This document shows, one piece after another, positions 57,071 through 64,000 of a stretch of DNA of 64,000 nucleotides. Within the stretch, counting starts at the first letter, position 1. Each line of letters begins with the position of its first letter. This DNA comes from Tillandsia leiboldiana (taxonomy: Eukaryota; Streptophyta; Magnoliopsida; Poales; Bromeliaceae): NCBI GenBank assembly GCA_029204045.2, contig CM055060.1, positions 51,915,378 to 51,979,377 of the forward strand. Direction: 5' to 3'. Below the pieces are notes generated by a model. The model was not told the DNA's origin. It made no database searches and was given only the letters and a program-made list of their open reading frames with translations. The position numbers and the translations under genes are program-made.

Positions 57071-58952
57071 CCCCTTTGCTCAGGCTTTTTGACTCTTTTC
57101 CTGAGCTCTAAACCACTTGAGCCCTATTGCAAATTTCTTCATATCCCTGTGTTGCATCTTGTGAAGGAGGCTCGGATTTTTTGGAGGCCATGGCGTCGAC
57201 GACTTCGGCATCTTAGCGCAGAGCAACGTTCTTTCATCGGAGGCCCGTTATCGTCACATTTCGGTCTGCGAGGTCAACAGAGCTGTTCTGGCAGTATTTT
57301 TGGACGATTTTTGCGGCGTTGGTTTCACGAGATGTAGATCTATGACTTTTGTATTGTCCACTTTTCTCAAATTTGAGCTTTTATTGGGGTTTCTGGTACG
57401 TTTTTGACCCCCTTTACTGCTGGTGGATCTTTTGGACAGCAGCACTTTGTCGGATTTTTATCTCTGCATCTGGATATCGTAATTCGATGTTTAAGGGCTC
57501 GATTAACATCTAAACTTCGCAAGGATCGCCGTCGTATTTTTATTGGATTTTTTTTTAGTTTTCTTTACAGGTGAAAATTTCGCATTTGTGGGACTGTTCC
57601 CAATAGATTGTATGTGCTTGGATATTTTTGGAATAAAGTGTAACTTTGGACCTTATTCTTGTACCCAGGAGAGTTTGCGGGTGTTTCTGAACCCGTTAGA
57701 GTTGGGGAAAATTGGAGATATTTGTTCCTGGGTATTTTCAGCTATTGGGCTTTGGACAGTTTAGCACTTTCAGGTGGGTGGCCTCATCTTCAAGATCTAT
57801 GGACTGATCATTAATTCTATTGATGTAGGATCATGTATGATTGTGAATGTACTATGTAGCATGCTAGAATGTGAGAATTGCTATTTCCTACTGTTATATT
57901 GACATCATGTGACCTTTCTGCTTTCTACAATCCATTAAATTATTGTTATCTTGGAACTTGACCTAGCACCCCCGCCATATGCAGCATGTTCAGCCAGACT
58001 AGTAGAAAACTCCAACTTGGGCTAGGATATTATTGTTTTAGTCATTCCCACACTGTCATTATTTATTTCATCCTGGACTTAGAGTTTTCTCGCCCGAGTA
58101 GTGGGTCGAGAGGTCGGGATTGTTGTGGGATGCATGTTACACTCGTGTCTGGGGGCCGAGTGGAGTCTGATAGTAGTCTATATATCAGTGTTTCATTTCT
58201 GGGAGTCGTCTGAGTGACAGTGGGTCCGGGCTGTGTAGTTTTCCAGCCTGTGAGTGAGTGAGTGTTATTGTTGGTTACTGTCGATCTTGTTGATTGTGGA
58301 TTTGGACTATAGCCTGCATGAGCCACATTTGAGTTCGACAGAGATGCACGGATACCTTCCTCGGTGGGGTCGCGCCCCTAGAGTGCCACTCCGGAGCTGG
58401 GCTTGTTACTTGCTATCGCGACTTGTCAACACTGTGGTGACCCGGATATCTGCAGGGCTCCTATAGTGTGACCAGCAGCTTCTGGAGGCCTATGTGGCGT
58501 GTCGGCGGTGTTTCTGCACCAATTTGGACACAAGTGATGGACTTCGGGTATTAAATGGATCATGTGGGTAATCGAAGGACCCCGTCGATTGTTTAGAAGT
58601 GGTTTCGCGCGAATCGGGCATCAGAATTGGACTCAGCAAGAAATTTGGGTTAAGAACACTTATCTGGATGCCTTCGACAAATTTTGGAATTGGAATTTGG
58701 CAAAACGGACAGCGAATTTGGATTCAGCGCGCGAAAACGGTGAAAATGGACTATTTACTTCTATTTTTCGGAGTCCGGATGCAAAAACACGTTTTTTGAG
58801 GCTTGGGTTACTGTTCCGGCGGCAACGGGCAGCGGCGAAGCGCAGCGGCGCGGGCGCGGGCAGGCGGTGGAGGAGGCGCGGGCAGGCGCGCGGGCTCGGG
58901 CAGGCGCGCGGTGCAGGGGGCAGGCGCGCGCGGCGCAGCGGGAAGAGGAGGA

Positions 58953-59181
58953 CACGTGGCAGCTTGTGGTTGGTTGGTCTTCGTACGCGGGGTGCACACA
59001 GCGCAGCGGAGCAGGTGACCGGGGCAGGTGGCCGTACGGCGGGGCAGGTGACCGTACGGCGTGGCGGGCGTTGACGAGCGGCCGCGCCACGCGTCAGCAC
59101 GGGAGCGGGACACGTGGCGCGACCGCAACGGCTGGCGCCGCTGTGCGCTGTGCGGTGTGCCACGTGGCGCTCAAGGATTGG
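58953..59181 (+). promoter_or_regulatory. ERSE-like array in LTR I
   Basis: CACGTG-N10-ATTGG exact at 59161-59181; same gap with GTTGG at 58953-58973 and AACGG at 59111-59131. A lone CACGTG at 59209-59214 has no partner. The TATA box is at 59342-59350. Confidence 0.68.
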
Positions 59182-59341
59182 CCCGATTTGGTGTGTGCTG
59201 TTTTGGGACACGTGGCGCTCCAGGGACGTTTCGGGCTCGGATGGTTCGGGGTGCATTTTCGGGTTACTGTAGCAACCCGGTTATTTCGGGCGCCCGGAAA
59301 TGGGGACACAGAGGGAATTATTTGAATTGTTGGGCCTGGAC

Positions 59342-59350
59342 TATATAAAG
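59342..59350 (+). promoter_or_regulatory. TATA box of LTR I
   Basis: TATATAAAG, after the ERSE-like sites. Confidence 0.6.
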
Positions 59351-61132
59351 CCTTCTTTGCAGCCCGTTTTGAGCCCTTTCCCGAGCCCATCTTCAGCTGA
59401 GGCTTGAAGAGAAAATGATCATCATCTTGTACTCTATCTACTGAGGGATTTTCAGATTTATTGGAGACCTCGATATATGCGCTTTCTGCGACGCGGCGCA
59501 CTGCGACGTTTCTTGGATTTTGGCTTCCATCGTCACTTTTCGGTCCATGAGGCACCCTGGATCACCCTGATGGAATTTTGAGCCGATTTTCATGGCAGCG
59601 CGTTCACAAGAGGTAAGGCTTAGTTTTCTGTGTTGATCACTTCTCCGCATTTTGAGTTTTTGGCACAGTTCCCGAGGTGTTTTGGTGACCCCTTTTTTGC
59701 TGTGAGATTTTGGATAGCAGAGGCTTGTCGATTTTCTATCTTGACCTACGAGCATTGGAATGAGGCGTATAAGGACTCGATTGATATCTACTCTTCGAGA
59801 GGAACGCGCTCGTATTTTTATTGGATTTTTCTGAGGAATCTTCGAAGGTGAGATTTAAGCTTCTTTGGGGTTGTATCCCGCAGTTTTCACAGTGTTGTGG
59901 TTGTTGGTATACCACCTTGTTTAATTTGTATCTTGGCCTACAGGTGTCAGAATGAGGTGTATAAATACTCATTTTGGGGCTACTCGTCGCGAGAATCGCA
60001 ACCGTGATTTTTCTGGGATTTTTAGAGGACTGTATACAGGTGAAAATCCCCCTCTTCTCTGCTGGTTGGTAAAAACAGCATGTGCTGTTTTGGGAATATT
60101 GTGGTGTTGGTTATTGATTGTTGGTGATGTTGATGGTTGGAATAGAGGCGTGTGCGGCTGAGTACCGAGGGTGCGATTTTGGCAGATTTTGGATAGCGTG
60201 TGACTACGCACTTCACCGACTTCGGCTTTGCCTGCAGAAAGCATTTCAGGTGGGTTGCTTCATCCCCAGAACCGGTGGACGGTTCTCTAATTCTATATAT
60301 TAGAATGCATGCATGGTTAAATGTACAATTAATAGTATTGAGATGTAAGCATGGAAAGTGGCATAGATCTTGTAGATTAATGCTTACCTAATTACTGTAC
60401 ATGTTATTTAATCATTGACCTATTCATGTGGGTTTGACATTTTGGTAGTAGCGGATTTTTAGCATGCCATATTAGCACATAGTATTTTACGATGATTGAT
60501 CATTCGAGGGAACAGGATATCATATCTATGTGTGGGTTTTACTCTGAGGAGTTATTATGGATTATGGATCGTGGATTTTGGGCAGGTGTAGTCCATAGAT
60601 TATTTTGGCATGAGTTTATATTTTGTGAAGCTACTATCGGTTATACTTCCTTTTATCTTTCTTGAGGACAAATGCATGCTTGTATGGACATCTAGATAGG
60701 CCATCTTTTACTGCTACACTTTCATGTTGGAACTTGACTTAGGAGAAACCCTATTTTCTTCTTCTCTCCTTATTCTTTAGTCAGGTGGCTATTTGTTGCT
60801 CGGGTTCGAGCAGGGATTTGGGATAGTGTAGCTGGGATCTTGGTGTCGGGGACAGGTTGTACCGGATTGTGGTAGGCAGGGTTTCCGGCGACCGCGGATA
60901 TTGGGCGGTTGGCCGGGTGTGGGTTGTTGCACCAGGTTGTGGCTTGTGGGGTATTGCGGCAACTGCGGACATTGGGCGGTTGACTAGAGAGTGCTTATGC
61001 ATCAGATTGGGTATCAAGTTTCTTTAGTGGATGGAGTTTTCCACTTATTGTTTACCCTTGTATCAGTTTGGGTGTCGGGTTTCCCTTTAGTGGATGGAGT
61101 TTTCCACTTTGATCAGAGTGATGATCCAGTCC

Positions 61133-63902
61133 TGCAACGATTTCATGACAGGTAAGCCCACATTTTTCATATTTTCCACTTCCGTCCGTTTCGAGTTTTT
61201 ATTGGGTTTTCGAATCACCTTTAGAACCCATTTTCTGCGACAGATTTTTGGACAGCGGAAGAGTATTTATGGGTTTTCTCGGCCTACGAGTGTCGGAACG
61301 GGGCGTATAAATACTCGATTTGCTCGCGAGGATCGCAATGGTGATTTTTATGGAATTTTTGGAGGACTTTTCACAGGTGAAAATTAGTCATCTTTGTGAC
61401 TGATTTCACAGACAACATAGTGCAGTTTTGTTGGGACTAAGTTTTGCACTGTATTCGACTTTGTTGCAGTTTTCGCTGGGATTTCGGTGTTGCGCGAAGA
61501 AAAGGAAAGTTGAAACTTGTCATCACAATCGGGGTGAGCATTTTACTTATTGGTCCCGGACAGGAATTGTGCGTGATTTCTTATCTGCACCTTTGTTGCA
61601 CGGCCGCTGATATTTGTTCACCGCATTGTTGGACAGCGCTTCGCTGTTTTGCTCGCCACCGCTGATCCAGGAGGAGTTTTTAGGAGATTCTTATTTCGTT
61701 GGGACCGTAGACTCTGTGGGGCACGCGCCATACCTTCAGTCAAGGGACTTCGGATTTGCGCATTCCAGGTGGGTTGGATTTTCCTCCAAATCGACGGATT
61801 ATTTTCTAATTCTATCTTGTAGTGGACATGCATGATAGATATGTTAATTGAGATACATGCAGGATAGAGTTAGTGACTTATTTATTAATCGAGATATATG
61901 CATGATATCGTGGGGGATTCATTTACCGATGTAGGATGATGCATGATAGTATAAGGGAATAATTATGGATTAATTTGATTATATGCTAGAGTTAGCATTT
62001 TTTTTAGCATCGGTTATGTTGTATGTTTAATTGTGGAACCTTGACTAGCACCCCATTATATGTTTGCATGTTTAACCAGACTAGTAAAAAACCCTCATTT
62101 GGGTTAGGTTCTTTTATGCTTTAGTCTTCCTACACATTGCATATTTTTCCTCCGGACTTAGAGTTTTCTGCTCGCCCGGGTAGTGGGCCGAGTGGTAGGG
62201 ATAGTGTAGGACGCATGTTGCGCTCGTGCCAGGGGGCCGAGTGGAGTCTAGTGGTAGAGGTTAGTTTGGTGCTAGTGTCAGGAGCTGTTTGGGATGATGG
62301 TGATCCCGAATTGTCGAGTTTTTCTCTGATTTGGTTCATCGCCACTGAGTGGTGGCGATGTTGATCTTATGATAGCAGGACCTTGAACCCAGAGATGCTT
62401 TTGGAAACACATGATTTTAGTAAACTGATGTTTCTTCCCAAGCTTCGAGGGGCGCCAGAACCCTTTCTCATTTGATTAGGGCAAAGGCACTAGTCCTTCG
62501 GGACTTGAAAAAATAAAACTTTTTTCAACTTATTTCCTTATAAACTAAATGATATTAAAATTGGATTTTTCCTCCAAACAAGATGGTTTCTTTAAAAAGA
62601 AATACTTTTGTCCTCACCCAGAGAGGGGTCGAGCAAAAAGGGGTTTTCGGAAAAAAAAATGTCATCTTTTATATAAATCTCTTCACCCCGCCGAGGGTTT
62701 GAGTGATCTGGATTCCAATGGCTGCCTCTTTTCGGGACGAGAGCTACGGGCGGCAGTGCCTGGAACCTGTTCTTATTTGATTGGGGTTGTAGGCGTCAGC
62801 TTCCCAGAATTCTCGGTCCCGGCGATGCTGGTCTGTTGGGTTCGATGTTGGGCCGTTGGGTGTACCGGTTCTGGTGTTGTTAGTCGGTTGGGTCCATTGT
62901 TTTGGGTCGGCGAGTTCTTTCGATCTGTTCGATCGTGGTTTTGTTTACAGCTTGCATGCGCTTCAGTTCTAGTTCTCGATCTCTGCTCGGTTCTTTTCCT
63001 TAGTGGGGTCACTCCCTTGAGTGCCACTCCGGATGCGATGGTATATTGGTTCGTGGTACGCCCTACGTAAATCCTGCCCCATGCGTGGGAGGTGGTTGTA
63101 GATGAGTGTATATCAACCCATTTGGACGCCTACATAAATCCTGCCGAATGCTTGGGAAGTGGTTGTAGATTAGCGCAGGCTTGACTGTCCTTTTTGGGCA
63201 GTCATTACGATTGGGTCTTTTAGTCACCTCGAGTTAGAGTAATTACATATCATCATCTGTTTTACCCGCCCATTGAGCATGATAGATAGAGGCATGGTAG
63301 CTGTAGATTTCTTTTTCAGCTATTTTATTCTTATTTACAGTATTCTTGTTATCTTATGCCTCTAATAGACTTAGAGGGCAGACCGTAGGATTGGAGACGG
63401 TACCCACTGAGAACTACGTGACGGTGTAGTTCTCACACCCTCTGTTGGTGACAGTTTTGCAGAGGCTTTCCTTCCGTCCCTACTTCCGTTGGCTCGACGG
63501 ACCGTGGTGAGGGAGTCGCGTGATAGATCCCTACCAGTGTTATCTTTTGGTGAGATAGATGTACCAACCCGGATTATAGGTTTTACTGTACACTGTTGCA
63601 TTTATGATTTTAGTATATCTCTCTTTTTGGACTCATAGATGATGTATAGGTGGATCTTATTTGTTTTTTGTTTTGGTGGACCAGATTGTTGTATTACTTT
63701 TGGGAGATGGATATTGTACCTTTATTTCAATTGTATAATGGGTTCAGATTTTATTATAGCAGTTATTTTTCAGCTCTGATATCTGTATAGTTGGTAGTTG
63801 TTACCTTTTGCAGGTTGGACGCTTCGCCTATGCGGGGTTTCCCGTATAGGTGGCGGATCTATTGGCGAGCCCGGGTCGCAGTTTCGACACCGGGGCGTGA
63901 CA
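61133..63902 (+). mobile_element. J2: 3' part of a Tekay-type LTR
   Basis: Begins in the transcribed region (GATTTCATGACAGGTAAGC, as at 15080 and 57312) and ends GGGGCGTGACA. It resembles LTR G over 57960-58400 (here 62040-63030). With LTR I it forms a composite of about 5.4 kb in which part of the LTR is present twice. Confidence 0.7.
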
Positions 63903-64000
63903 CCCTACGTGGTATAGTAGGGAGCGCAGGCTTGACTGGACCCTATGTGGCAGTCATCGAGATTGGGTCAATTTGAGAGATTTATGAGTGAGTGATTGTA
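63903..64000 (+). mobile_element. LTR G, right part, to window edge
   Basis: CCCTACGTGG...GCGCAGGCTTGACTG...GGCAGTCAT matches J2 at 63061-63210 in order, so it is LTR sequence of the same kind resuming after the nested I/J2 block. Confidence 0.55.

Larger units (their letters stand above)
56274..58467 (+). mobile_element. LTR G, left part (continues at 63903)
   Basis: Begins TGTAGAACACC, like LTR F. ERSE-like array, 51-bp hairpin (56939-56989), TATA box (57062) and transcribed region follow. At 58467 it stops a little past a GAGTGCCACTCCGGA motif; 63903 resumes with CCCTACG, which in the related copy J2 lies about 30 bases beyond that motif (63061). So the I/J2 block sits inside LTR G. Confidence 0.7.
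58468..61132 (+). mobile_element. LTR I: Tekay-type LTR lacking its 3' end
   Basis: Starts TGTGACCAGCAGC. Parallels LTR F through the GATCCAGTCCTGC motif (61130; compare 16470), then joins J2. ERSE-like sites at 58953-59181 and a TATATAAAG box at 59342. The missing 3' part is about 0.85 kb by comparison with F. Confidence 0.72.

Overview
This is a stretch of plant nuclear genome. The evidence is spliced GT-AG genes, LTR retrotransposons primed by the plant-type TGGTATCAGAGC (initiator Met-tRNA) site, Tekay/Del-like chromoviruses with multi-kilobase LTRs, and an R2R3-MYB of the C1/TT2 type. A flowering plant, perhaps a monocot, is likely; the species cannot be fixed from the sequence. Nearly everything is retrotransposon. 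The one intact host gene I can support is the three-exon MYB at 18561-19598.

Layout. 1-3127: a minus-strand Ty1/copia element running off the left edge, with an open gag reading frame, primer site and a 1.34-kb LTR. It sits inside the 5' LTR of element A (3128-10720), a plus-strand Tekay-like Ty3/gypsy with a broken gag-pol and a 3.0-kb 3' LTR. A in turn lies in the 3' LTR of element E (10721 to about 18025), a minus-strand gypsy whose chromodomain was cut apart by LTR B (11087-13702) and LTR F (13849-17339). 18026-20992: MYB gene and AT-rich flanks. 20993 to about 44440: a minus-strand LTR (Y1) of roughly 4 kb, opened by a solo LTR (Z, target duplication GCTCA) and by a second solo LTR (X2, duplication CCATA). 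Z itself carries element C (22407-35641), an LTR-internal-LTR-internal tandem with 4.9-kb LTRs and no gag-pol. 44552-52641: element D (duplication TAAAC), a gag-only minus-strand element whose right LTR holds another Y LTR (Y2), which holds a 141-bp TRIM-like piece. 52647-54329: AT-rich DNA with a dead PIF/Harbinger-type transposase gene. 54330-64000: four plus-strand Tekay-type LTR segments (H, G, I, J2), I/J2 being nested in G.

The most interesting material is in the LTR promoters. (1) Tekay-type LTRs A, F, H, G, I (and weakly Z) carry arrays of CACGTG-N10-ATTGG upstream of their TATA boxes. On the other strand this is CCAAT-N10-CACG, the plant ER-stress element (ERSE) consensus. The 10-nt spacing holds even where one half has mutated. 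(2) A copia LTR and an unrelated gypsy LTR each carry five pairs of a CCGG-centred palindrome (GATCCGGATC or GTACCGGTAC) with partners about 20 bp apart. (3) Element C LTRs carry about 35 copies of a TGCAC-N8-GTGCA dyad and, downstream, an 0.8-kb run of about 20 different short perfect hairpins, most of which recur in a diverged relative with changed loops. No regulatory activity was tested; these are sequence observations and need the checks listed.
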